From: Symbiodinium natans
Taxonomy: Eukaryota; Sar; Dinophyceae; Suessiales; Symbiodiniaceae
DNA: 64,000 bases
Direction of reading: 5' to 3'
NCBI GenBank assembly: GCA_905221605.1
Contig: CAJNDS010001158.1
Coordinates: forward strand, 578,501-642,500
The notes beneath the pieces are model-generated. The model was not told the DNA's origin and searched no databases. It saw only the letters and a list, made by a program, of their open reading frames with translations. The translations under genes were made by a program, and so were the position numbers. The stretch's first letter is position 1; every line of letters begins with the position of its first letter. Of this stretch, positions 53,587 through 63,356 are shown in pieces.

Positions 53587-55320
53587 CGGATGCATACATG
53601 AGGCCAACTGCATGGCCCAGGTGATCTGTGCCTGCTCAAGCGCACGCCGATGGGAAGAAGCTCTGCATCTTCTGGCGAAGATGTCCAAACTGAGGAGTTG
53701 ATTTGTCCATAAGTGAATATCGTGTCCTTTCAAGGCTTTGTACGTCAGTTCACAAAATTCGAGCTGAAGCCTCTTGGGCTTTGGCCCCATCCCCCCGCAC
53801 ACCCCGTAAACAATTTTATAGAGCGAGAGAGAGAGAGAGAGAGAGCGCACGTGCTCTCGTAGATCCACGTTGGGTCAGCTTGTTCGAAAGGTGAACTACA
53901 GTGGGAGAAAGCTGCCCCAGAGCCTAAACCAGTGGGGGGAATCCCGAGTAGGCCCAAAGAAGGTGGAACCAAGCAGGCACACGAGCATGCAGGATGGCGA
54001 CAATGATCTCTTACAGTTCCGCAATCAGTGCCTGTGAACATGCAGGGAGGCAACGCTCAGTTCACCTGTGTTTAGCATGAGCGGCCAGCAGATAGCCTTC
54101 CCATCGCAGAGTCTTGCCACGATTTGTGCTGTCCCTGTAGGTGGGACGTCGCCCTGTCACTGCTGCAGCAGCTGGGAGAGGCGAGTCTGCGAACAAACAC
54201 CATCTGCAGCACGGCGACACCAGATATATTTGTACAAAATTGTGCCAGCCTGTCGCATGCATGAGATCACAAAGCGCCGCAGCAGACTGCGACAGCGTGA
54301 TCTGCGCCCAAGGCTTTGGAGCTGCAGCCAGCGCTTGTGTGCGTCGTGGAAGCTGGCAAGCTGGACTTAACATCCTGGACTGGATGTTGTGTGAGAACGC
54401 ATCTCCTGACACAACAAGCTCCACTGGCTGATCTTCCAAAATCTGCCAAGCCTGAATGCTAAACTCAAATCGACAAATTGTATCCAAATCGCCAGGCTGC
54501 AGCTCATTGATCAGTGCATGTGACAACTCTGGCGAATGGGCCCTGGCGTGGTGTTTGTTAGCACGCATGTGCGCGAATGGCTCCAGAAGGTCCCATGTTT
54601 CCAGAAGTTATGTCATGCACTCTGTACTTGAAGCTGACCTCAAGTAAGCGGGTGCAGGGACGTGATCGCCTACAACGCGGCCGTCAGCGCATGTGAAAAG
54701 AGTTGCAGTCTCGGCTGTTCGTTTCACATCTTCAGGTTTGGTGTCACAGAGGAGTTGACAGAGCACTTCAGGTTTGCAGTGGACGAGAGCTGTTGAACTC
54801 GTTGCCTGCATGGGCAGCGATGGGGTATCCTGGCTTAAATCAAGCTCCTGCGGACTTTTTCGCAGCATTGTTCTGTTTGAAGGTCCAAGCATCCTCTTCG
54901 ACTTTCAACGCCGTGTTGAATGCTCTGCATGCTTCTTGGGTCACCGTGCTGTACTTATGGTACTTTCGACATTGCTTCGCTCTGCAATCTGTGGGAAAGC
55001 ATTTATCCAACCCCTGTGACCAGGCTTCGCAGCTTGGCATTTCGAGCGGAATGGCGAAGCCGACATGGGCACAGGCACAGCCGAAGCCTGCCGAAGCAGT
55101 ACCCGATGTGAGGCGACCTCGCTTCTTGCAGGCAGTGACCGTGCTCCAGAACATGCATTGGGAAAGGCTGCTGTTGAATGGAGTCCATGCTGCTAGGCAA
55201 AGCAATAAGACAATGGGAGTGCTTGAGCGTGTTCGAGTATGCGCCAGTGCTAGACATTGTGTGCTCCAGGCTGGCCTGTGCATTGACATTGCGCAGAAGG
55301 CCGAGTTGCTGTCATTACCT
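53587..55320 (+). CDS. Pentatricopeptide repeat (PPR) protein, multi-exon
   Basis: PPR proteins bind organellar RNA through arrays of ~35-residue helical hairpins. Exons inferred by keeping the motif in frame: ~53587-53694, 53993-54049, 54141-54205, 54313-54417, 54496-54589, 54658-54701, 54772-54824, 54883-~54945, ~55120-. Motifs include QVICACSSARRWEEALHLLA, ISYSSAISACEHAGRWDVAL, FGAAASACVRRGSWQAGLNI, CSSLISACDNSGEWALAWCL, DVIAYNAAVSACEKSLQWTR and SSSTFNAVLNALHA, i.e. at least six repeats of the 'SACEKxxxWxxAL' type common in dinoflagellates. Donors are GA, GC, GC, GC, GT, GT, GT. Introns are 58-298 bases. N terminus not found; the G-rich region lies just upstream. It may continue into the RluA domain at 55752. 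Confidence 0.85.
53822..53847. repeat. (GA)n microsatellite in PPR intron
   Basis: About 11 GA units inside the 298-base intron 53695-53992, whose donor is GA (GAGTTG). Confidence 0.85.
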
Positions 55321-55751
55321 AAAGTGTTCCTACCCTGACCTCTGACCTACGTTGTTCAGCTTGCCTGACACATGCTTTTACACCTGGCACGAAGCGTCAT
55401 GCGGCATGAAGCAGCGAGCCATGGCGTAGCGCCTGTTTCATGTGCAGAGATGTTCAGAGTCGCGTGTGTCGTTTAAACAATTTCTCGCACCAGGAATTCG
55501 ACATGATCACCGCCCGGGCTCTTGGCCGAAAGTTTCTCCTGGACTGGGGCCAGGGGGCGGCGCAGGCCATGTCCTAGCGGTCACAGCATCGGTCACACTC
55601 GGTCCCCATGAAAAAAACACGACAGCTGCTCAGAACCAGGCCGCGTCAGCACATCTTCCTCGAGACGATGTGATCCTCTCAGCTCCAGGCGGATCACGAG
55701 CAGATTCCCAAAGGGCTGTATGTTATGGCAGAGATGCTACGCAGAGATTGA

Positions 55752-57148
55752 GGTAGAGAGGGCAAAAGCTGTTGTCCTTTTTTGCTCTTTTGTCGCTACT
55801 CGGACGGCGTTTTCGCTGCCAGAGGAGTTGTGGCCGTGTCCAAGCCGCCTGGTGTTGCAAGCCAAGATCTGCCATGCCCTCAGAGAATTCCTTCACTTTC
55901 CTCTCTGCAGAGCACTTGGACACTTGGACTAGAAATGCGTCCTTTCATCGTCGTAGTGTGGGCTGTGTAGAGCCCCTAGCCACCAAGGCTTGCCGAGCTG
56001 GAAGAGCTCAGCATGCAGAAGCTAACCACCGTGCCGGACTCCACAGATCCTCAAAGAACGCTGTTTGCACTTTGTGCATCGTCACACATGCCGTGCTAGT
56101 CACACACGTCTCGGCAAGGGTTTCGGAATGCTCAGGTCACGTCTGGACCTTCCCACATCGGGCGTCCTGGTAGCTGCAGTCGGGGACGAACAGTCTGCTG
56201 CTGCTAAATGGTTGCAGGCCGGCTTGCTTACAGCAACATTTGTTTTCGGACCGCACGCCTGCCGGTGCAACAGGCCCAGTACTCCGGTCGGCGCCCTTGC
56301 AGCATGCAGCATCATTTTCTCAGATTGTTGAACACTTTGCCGCATGTGATATCATTTTGAGAATGTTGAGGTAGTTAAACTCTGAACGCTAGAAGAAGGC
56401 TTGAAGTACAGCTTGTTGTTCTGATTCCGAGGCTGGTCTCAAAGGAGTACCTTTGTCTTTGCCACACGCAACTTGCACCTCCAGCTCCCGAGTTTGAAGT
56501 GTCCACTCCCCTTCGCGTGGTGACGGTCCCTAGCTGCACCTTAGGATACCCCTGTTTCCTTAACACGTTTCAGCTCATAATGTACTCCTTTTAGAACCCT
56601 TTCCTTGCCAATGCGGTGGTCACGCAAGCTCAGATGGGACCGATGGATGATGAGAAGACCCGAGCATTCGTGGATGCTGGTGGAAGAGAAGCATACACGC
56701 GGTGTGAAGCCATCGCAGTACAGGAGCTACCTGCGTCAGCTGGCGAATCTCGCTTGGCTCTACTTCGTGTCTTCCCACGCACAGGCGCATCGGGACCGAT
56801 CCTTGCCCAGCGTTCATCCGCTCGTCTAACCTGTGAGGCAGAACGCACCAAATCCGCGCGCACTTGGCGAGCATCGGACTACCTCTATTTGGGGACACCA
56901 TCTATGGCAAGTTCATTACACAGGCGCCCGTCATCCAGCCCGTCCATCCCAACTTGTCAACCTAATGGCTAAATCACATTGACATCCACAGCCCTTGAAG
57001 CGCAACTTCGATCCAGGACCTTGCAAACCTTGTGCCTGACCTCCGAGACTATGCCGACAGACTGTTCTTGCATTGCCGACAGCAAAAACTTCTCGCGTTG
57101 GATGGCGAGCAGCTGATCTTAGAGGCCGGATCCCATGCTTTAGGCTGA
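55752..57148 (+). CDS. RluA-type pseudouridine synthase, multi-exon
   Basis: Isomerises uridine to pseudouridine in RNA. Segments: 55752-~55865 with [18 protein letters not shown] (family pattern 'vvaVnKPaGv'); ~56132-56216 with [14 protein letters not shown], the catalytic HRLD-x-x-TSG motif (Asp kept, His replaced by Ser unless an upstream exon supplies it); ~56439-56525 with [14 protein letters not shown] and [10 protein letters not shown]; ~56616-56784 with [14 protein letters not shown] and [11 protein letters not shown]; 56838-~56915 with [20 protein letters not shown] then IYGK; ~57025-57148 with [20 protein letters not shown] and a TGA. Splicing 56784 to 56838 exactly restores TGRTHQIR, with a GC donor and AGGC at both ends of a 53-base intron. 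Not every junction is resolved. It starts only ~450 bases after the last PPR exon on the same strand. Confidence 0.85.
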
Positions 57149-57715
57149 CACTGTTCGGCCTGTTGTGGTTTGGGCAGGGTGTAGCTAGCGTGGGGGCAGT
57201 ACAGGTCAATATAGAATCTCATGACATGAGGGGCTCAACAGGGCTTTGCTTGCCTTGAAGCCATGAATCCGTCAGCCCAGTCTTCCCTCAGGCGTTGCGT
57301 GGTGTACTCACGTCAGAGATAAGGCTTTTTGCACGATTGCATGAATATCGCCTGATCGCTGGGCAGAGCTTGGGTTAGAAGCGTGCTCAAGTCCAACATT
57401 TGGTTGATGGACTCAGGATTCTGCACAAGCAGTAAGGATGCCAACTGCGACATGCAGAAAGAAGAATTTTGACTGAAGCCCTGATGCAGAACTGCTCCAG
57501 AGCAGGAAAGGCTGCGACAAAATACCAAAACAGGTGAGTACTGCAAACAATGAGATCTGGTCATGTGGACGCCGGCAAAGTCGTGGGACATCTTCGTGAA
57601 GGGATGCGGCGAAAGATGCAAGCAAACTCGACGTCATTTTATTAGGTGGTTGGCTTGCCTTGTGTAGCATGACTCGGGCTTCACCATGCTTCGTCAGGTG
57701 GTGAAGCCCCGACAA
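57149..57715. other. Spacer, no gene seen
   Basis: Open frames on the minus strand (57313-57715) have no motifs and lie opposite the transcription direction of all neighbours. Probably the 3' region of the RluA gene and the upstream region of the next gene. Confidence 0.4.
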
Positions 57716-58291
57716 ATGTGGCTTCTGTTGCGGGGTTCACTGCTTCTATTGCTTCTGGATATGCACAGCTTATTCCCATTGCGTCTTTTTCTTGAGCCTT
57801 CCCCACAGGCGCCCATGCCTGAGGATCTGAAGGCGATCCTTCGAATCTTGGAGCCTGAAGTTGACTGGACTGCGCTGCTAGCGAAGTCCAAAAAAAAGGT
57901 GTGCTACTTTTCGATGGGCTTTCGCAGCAAGGCGGGGATGGGGAGTGGAGGGAGCAGAGCTCATTCCACGCAGGTGCTGCAACTCACATGTCCAGATGAA
58001 GCTGGCCCTGGGATGCTGGTGTCCTTCTCGTGAGCTGCCGGTCGACCTTAACTTCGCTTCTCCGACGTACATCTGGCTTTTCGCCAGCCCACAGGTATTA
58101 CCCCATCGAGGAGAAGGCCGAAGACAGTGCGACGGGCAACTTGGTCGCAGATTCCATGCCTTCACCGCCCTTCGTGCTGACATCACCAAAGTGCAAAGTG
58201 CAAGCTTTGCAAGGAGTGGATATCCACGAGGATGACAGGGCCAGGCTTGAGGAGGGGGCCGCCATTGCCGCGGCAGAGGCCTCAGACATCG
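57716..58291 (+). CDS. Unknown protein with signal-like N terminus
   Basis: ATG at 57716 opens MWLLLRGSLLLLLLDMHSLF, a hydrophobic leader that could be a signal peptide or anchor, then APMPEDLKAILRILEPEVDW and LLAKSKKK. Taking the exon to 57900 (donor GTGCTA) and joining 58095 (acceptor CCCACAG) gives KKKVYYPIEEKAEDSATGNL in frame, continuing SPPFVLTSPKCKVQALQGVD and EEGAAIAAAEASDI to a GTCGGT donor at 58292. A piece at 57974-58032 (VLQLTCPDEAGPGMLVSF) could be a further exon. No family recognised. Possibly continues at 58447. Confidence 0.5.
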
Positions 58292-58441
58292 GTCGGTGGG
58301 TGCTCACCTCCTCAAGGCTCTTTTTTTACAGTCGCCTCATCTAAGGCCAGGCAAGAAGAGCTGCACGCTCAAGGGGCGTGATCCCAAGAAAGTCTTGCAA
58401 CTCTGATGTGCTTTGAGAAAAAAGTTGAAGCTGCCACTTAG

Positions 58442-58726
58442 GTCGTTATGGCAGTTCCTCCCCCTCCGACAGGAGAGTTTACAGGGTTTTCTTATGCAGC
58501 AGCTTCGTTTGCTGCAGGCCAGACATTAAAGCCAGACACAAACTCAAACTCCTGGAAGGCAAACATGCCTTGCGCAGGTCAGAACGCTATAGTCACCCGA
58601 TCCAGTGGAGAGGCTGTTTGGATGCACTCACTGTCAACAAACGTAGCTGCACTCCCAAAGATTCACAGGAGTCAGGGTGCTACATCTTGGAGGCTGGAAG
58701 GGCCCGGAAGTGGAAATTCAGTTTGA
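58442..58726 (+). CDS. Possible exon of unknown protein
   Basis: After CACTTAG, an open frame gives VVMAVPPPPTGEFTGFSYAA, ASFAAGQTLKPDTNSNSWKA and NMPCAGQNAIVTRSSGEAVW. Moderately coding-like. May be a downstream exon of the 57716 gene. Confidence 0.35.
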   Translation, partial: VVMAVPPPPTGEFTGFSYAAASFAAGQTLKPDTNSNSWKANMPCAGQNAIVTRSSGEAVWMHSLSTNVAALPKIHRSQGATSWRLEGPGSGNSV

Positions 58727-59703
58727 GATTATGTGAGCATCCTTTGTCACAGGTTTTCCTCACAGCCCTTGGGCCTCTCTACACTGTTTATTTGGGCAGT
58801 GCTCTCAGGTGGAGAGTCCCAATTTGTGTCTGTATGTTGCTGTGATCGCGCGCCGAGGCCAAGCAGAAGATGGAACTTATATAACCAAAAATTGTCAGGA
58901 GGCGGACCTCCGGCCGTGCCCCGACTGTTTAGGGTTTAGGGTTTTTAGGGTTTAGGGGTTTTAGGGACCGTAATCGAAGAATATCTGAGATGACGAGCTG
59001 CTTCTCTTACTGCCGGCCTCGCAGCGAGGTACCCTGCTTCATGAGGCCGACTTGTGCGCTTCCATCTATCGTTTGCTGACCAATGTAACACGCAGATCAT
59101 CATGTTTGGCAGAAAACGTGCCGAAAACTTAGAGTATCACCTTAATGCAAGCAGGCTAAAGAGTGCCCGCAGCAAGTGACCGAAAAAGGCATGACAGGCG
59201 TCGAAGTCGATGGCTGGTTGCCAATCCTCTGTTGGTCACGATGTTGCCGGGAAGTAGGCGGCTACTATAACAACTTAGGAAGGAGTTGTGCTGTCTGGCC
59301 ACCGATTGCGAGAACTGACACGGACAAGAAGGCAGGATTCTGTAAGGAACAAGCTTCTTTCCACTTCACTGTAGCTGCACACGAGGCCCGACCCGAGGTG
59401 ATACTCGCATGAGAGGTGCTTTTCATAGGATTCGGGTCTTCGTGGGTTTGCTTGTGAGTGGTTTTGGAGTTTGAGACAGCTGGTGCTGTTAGGTATGTGC
59501 ATGGGAGCTTTTTGGTGAAAGTGTAACTTGTGGCATGTCGGAGGCGGCACATGTTGACAAAGCTGCATCTTGCTCTCTTGCTCCAATTCAAGGATCAAAG
59601 AGCTGTGCTTGTGAACGTCTAGCCATGCTAGGCTTTGCAGCCGAAGGCCCCCTAGATTCTAGATGCAGGTGCTGTGCTGGTACTTGCTCAGGGTCACAGC
59701 ACG
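58727..59703. other. Intergenic spacer upstream of dehydrogenase gene
   Basis: Contains a TTTAGGG-type tract at 58927-58965. No exon recognised with confidence; a short frame at 59176-59412 has no motif. No TATA box or other promoter signal was recognised, as is usual for dinoflagellates. Confidence 0.4.
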
Positions 59704-62700
59704 ATGTTTCGGAGACCTTCCGCCCTGATGCCATGGGGTGCGCGTCTGGCGTCGACTGCCTTGCCGATCAAACGCGTTGGCGTTGTAGGCTGCGGGCAGA
59801 CATGGACTCAGATATGCCCAGAGATGTCCATTCACAGTGTCAAGTGAGCAATGCTTGCGCGAACTTCACGGTACTCACTGCACAGCAATTTGCCTTTGCC
59901 GACCCTGCAAACTTGCTGCGCTGTCCCACTTTCGTACATTTTCGTACGACATGTTCAGAACAGCTTTCAATCCAGCGCGAGCCGCTCTTTCCATGCATGA
60001 AGTACAATTCGAGCACCACCGATTCAAGCGATTTGGGTTTTTAGGACTTGTGGCCAGGCTTCTACGGTTTATGTTTTGGAGGGATTTACTGTGTTTTCAA
60101 GGTTTGGGTCTTTTGGGTTTGGGCTGAGCGGTTGCGGGTCTTAGGATGGCGCGGCTAGCAATGATCATCTCGAACCCACGAATGTTCGCGTTGAACTAGC
60201 AACTTGGAAATCTGAAGAATTGGGATGCACCTTATTCTTTCGAAGGCGGCAAGAGGGATGGCAGTCTGACTTGGGGATTGTCCAGCACATGTTGCGAATG
60301 CCGGGGACACACGTTCAGCTGTGAAAAACTCAAGGTCCCTTGGGTACCTTTCCCCTGAAAGTACAAGGCCTACACCCAAGCGCAAGCACAGGCAAACGGT
60401 CTTCTTTTCCCTCGTCTTGAGCCCGATGTCACGAAGCGCGCAACAGTGAAACCAGTTTTCAAGAGCTAAAAGCTGTGCTTTGGAACGTCGGTTCCTACTC
60501 ATTGCTACAGCTCACACGTAGAGACGAACTCCACAAGCATGGCGTATTGGGCAAAAACATCACGTCACTGCGTGGTTTACCTCGAAATCATGCGAACTTG
60601 AACATCGTGGAATCTCGTCAGGAAAAGTGGCAAAGGCAAGAATTCTCCAAGGAGCTCATAAGACTGCAGAGCAGGACACCCGTAATTCCCATAGCCCTTC
60701 AAAATACACCTCGAAGGAGTGTCGAGCCACAAAGCTGAAATGCATGGTTTAAATGCCGCCGCGACCCACGCAGGTGCGCCGGTGCTCGAATGTTCTGCGC
60801 ACGACTCTGCGCATGAGCTTGCGAATCCGCCAGTTAAGTGGGCGAATCGGTTTGCAACCCATTGCGGCCGTCTCGAAACAAAGAAGACGTTCAATTCGGT
60901 CTCAAGCCGGTCAACATGTGGATCCCCAAGCGTTGTACTCCCATTCGCCGAAACATGCATGTGTGGCGTTGCCTTTGAGTTCGACCGACGGGAGCTGCAG
61001 TGCTCAATCGAAATAGACTAAATGGGTTCGGGGGCCGGCTATGAGCTTCCCGCGGGGCTGAGTGCGATGCATGACGCACTGACAGATGCTGAAAGTCCAA
61101 GATCTGTCCAGCGAAAAGCAGAGAAGTTGGGTAATATGAGGGGTCAAGCAGAGCCGCCGCGACTGAGGATGGGCACTGGCATCGCAATCGTCGCTGCATC
61201 CAGTCGGAATCACTTATGGTCACTTAAGGATGCGCGACATTGAAGTTGAATGCTTGATTTAAACCGATGCGTCTGCACCCAGGCAGCCCATGCGCGCTTG
61301 GAGGTTGTTGGAATGGACGCGTTTCCTGCCAGTCTGGAGCGGAGCCAAGCGTTCATTCACGAATGGGCCAAGAAGGAGGCGCAGCACTGCGCAGATTCTG
61401 CGCAGCAATCGTCTCTCGTTCTTTTTCAACGTGCACATGATGACTTTGCAGAGCTTTGAAGCAGGGGATGATGGGCATTCTCATTTCGCAAGAATCTCTG
61501 GCAGAGTGCAGGCAAATAAAGGGCGCATGTCGGAGTCTGAGGCAGCGGCAGCATGTTGTAGCGCACGTGCAGAACGCGATTTTGGTGTCACGACTGAGCA
61601 AGTACGAGTGTGATTGCTGGCAAGGCCGAAGACTTTCGAAAGCGTTTCAGCTTCGTTAACCTCGCAGACACCTCCGCCTTGTCGAATGCCATCTCCAAAG
61701 CGGAGTTTGTCATCGAGGCCCGGGAGGGCTGCATGATGCAGGCTGCATGTCACTGTTGCCGCTGTGATTGGAATATATTGGAATTCCTTGTCAAGTCCAA
61801 GGCCGTCAGCGAAGACTTTGACACCAAGCAGTCCTGCTTCGCTGCCCTGCAGGTCCTATGCATGTATGCTCAGTCCGCCACGACATGCACAGAGACCACA
61901 GAATCCAGACTACGAGATTGCAAGGCAGCTGGACTTTCAGAAGAAAGTATTCTGGCAAGCAATACCTCTTCTATTTCAATCACGAAGCTCGCCGCGAAGG
62001 TTCCCAGGCTCGCGCAAGCGCAAGCATCGCAAGCAAGGCTCGCTTGTCGCTTTTCAGCCTCTCCGTGCCTTTCCTGCACAGAGGCCTGAGAGGGTCATCG
62101 GTGGCCTGGAAGCAGAGCAGAGCAATGCGTGCACCACCGAATACCACCGACGTCACGTCAAGATACGAACAACTCCTACAGTTGAAGCTACATGCCCTCT
62201 GTAGTATGTATCTTCCGAGTACTGTGCCAGTACCTAAGGCATGCACTTTATGCCTGGAGCTTAATCGCTCGCCGCTCAGACGGCTCTCTGTGCCTGGCAC
62301 GTCTGCCGTGCTGCGAAGAGCCAAGGAACCCCGTCCCCGTGATGCCACTGGTTGAGGTCATTCGAGGCTTAAGAACAGACGACGGAACGCTGGACACAAC
62401 TCTCCAGCTTTGCCGGGCAATGAAGAAGGAGCTGCAACTCATTTGACCAAGTCGCCACTTTGGCGTGGGACGGGCAGTTTCTGACAACTTTCGCAACTGT
62501 CACATTCAGGAGCACTCAACCAGCGCAGATCGTCCAGGTGGATGCTCAGTGCCGCTGCGCAGGTAGTCGTTGTGCAGTGGTTCATGGTGGCATGGACAGG
62601 TTTCATAGCCAACCGCATCCTGATGCCGTACATCAACGAGGTAGGCGCAGGGGGCTCGGCAGACTGGTTGTCATGGGCTCCAGTTGACAGGCGGTCTTCG

Positions 62701-63356
62701 CTCTCCAAGAAAACATTGGTTCTGCTGAGGCGGGCTTTGCTTGATCGTGCTTGGTTGTATGCTGCTCCTGGGCAGTAGTGAAGATGAAGCCTGCCCGTGG
62801 CCGGTCAGGACATTGACAAGACGTTGAAGCTTGGCACGAATGTGCCAATGGGTCCTCTGACACTTGCGGCAGCGGGCCAAGCATCATGCCCCATGCCCCA
62901 ACGGCATCACTTGAACCAGTCAGCTTGAAATCATGCCGGCGTACGACGGCTGAGGACTTCATCGGCCTGGATACCTGCCTCAGCATCATGCAGGACTGCC
63001 TAAGCGTCCACAACGTATGCGCTTGCACACAACGAATAGAGCCGGGGAGGTCTTGCACAGAGATTTGGGTGATTCCAAGTACCGCCTGCCTCTCGGGATA
63101 TCAGTTCCTGTACGAGCCTCTTTCTGATGATTCCGGCAGTTCTGGCAACCTGCCGAGGTCCAGCTCCACTTCTGGTCAACTATGTTGCGACATGACCGAA
63201 ATATCGAAGGCCAAGAGTTCAGACTTGTTAGGACTTCAGCTTCTGAAATGCTCCTGAGTTCCTTGGGTGCACGCTGGAATGAGGGACACGTCGGCAACCC
63301 AGGAAGCTGGATGGCTTGGAAAGAAGACGAAGCGCGGCTTCTACGACTACAGATAA
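59704..63356 (+). CDS. 3-hydroxyacyl-CoA dehydrogenase, about 17 exons, mitochondrial-type
   Basis: NAD-dependent oxidation of 3-hydroxyacyl-CoA (beta-oxidation or short-chain acyl metabolism). Start ATG at 59704 gives MFRRPSALMPWGARLASTAL, an Arg-rich presequence, then KRVGVVGCGQ|MGTGIAIV (NAD-binding GxGxxG), DEA-type VIEAVSEDFDTKQ, ILASNTSSISI, RPERVIGMHFMNPVPVMPLV, EVIRG, GFIANRILMPYINE, GQDIDKTLKLGTNVPMGPLT, DFIGLDTCLSIMQVLH, GDSKYRPAPLLVNYVEAGWL, GKKTKRGFYDYR and TAA. Exons: 59704-59798, 61168-61192, 61282-61378, 61512-61547, 61625-61717, 61802-61830, 61909-62007, 62084-62100, 62239-62251, 62326-62433, ~62510-62562, 62600-62640, ~62791-62868, 62955-62993, 63050-63083, 63158-63186, 63303-63356. 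The stretches 62510-62600 and 62641-62790 are not fully resolved. His of MHF(M)NP and Asn of ASNTSS, expected in the active site, are present. Full length is close to the ~280-300 residues usual for the family. Confidence 0.92.
59799..61167 (+). other. Large first intron of the dehydrogenase gene
   Basis: 1369 bases between GGGCA (donor GACATG) and GACTGAG acceptor, against 56-138 bases for most other introns of the gene. It splits the NAD-binding glycine motif after GCGQ. Open frames at 60475-60738 and 60719-61021 occur in it but have no motif. Confidence 0.75.
62239..62251 (+). CDS. 13-base micro-exon of the dehydrogenase
   Basis: GCATGCACTTTAT, flanked by CCTAAG and GCCTGG. Joined to 62084-62100 (ends ATCG) and 62326 (starts GAACCCC), it gives ATC GGC ATG CAC TTT ATG AAC CCC, i.e. 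IGMHFMNP, the conserved catalytic-His segment of the family. Without it the His would be missing. Confidence 0.85.

Noticed and set aside
50364-53868. Open frames of 463 and 505 codons on the minus strand
   Set aside because: Proline/Ser/Thr-only translations of the G-rich minisatellite; no motif, and the same blocks are open in several frames. Composition artefact.
59535-60044. 169-codon frame overlapping the dehydrogenase first exon
   Set aside because: The frame that encodes the presequence and GVVGCGQ is a different one, starting at 59704; the longer frame is a Cys-rich shadow.
62563-62599. A 37-base intron in the dehydrogenase
   Set aside because: The join fits the reading frame (AG|GF) but 37 bases is unusually short and adds residues before the conserved GFIANR; left as unresolved.
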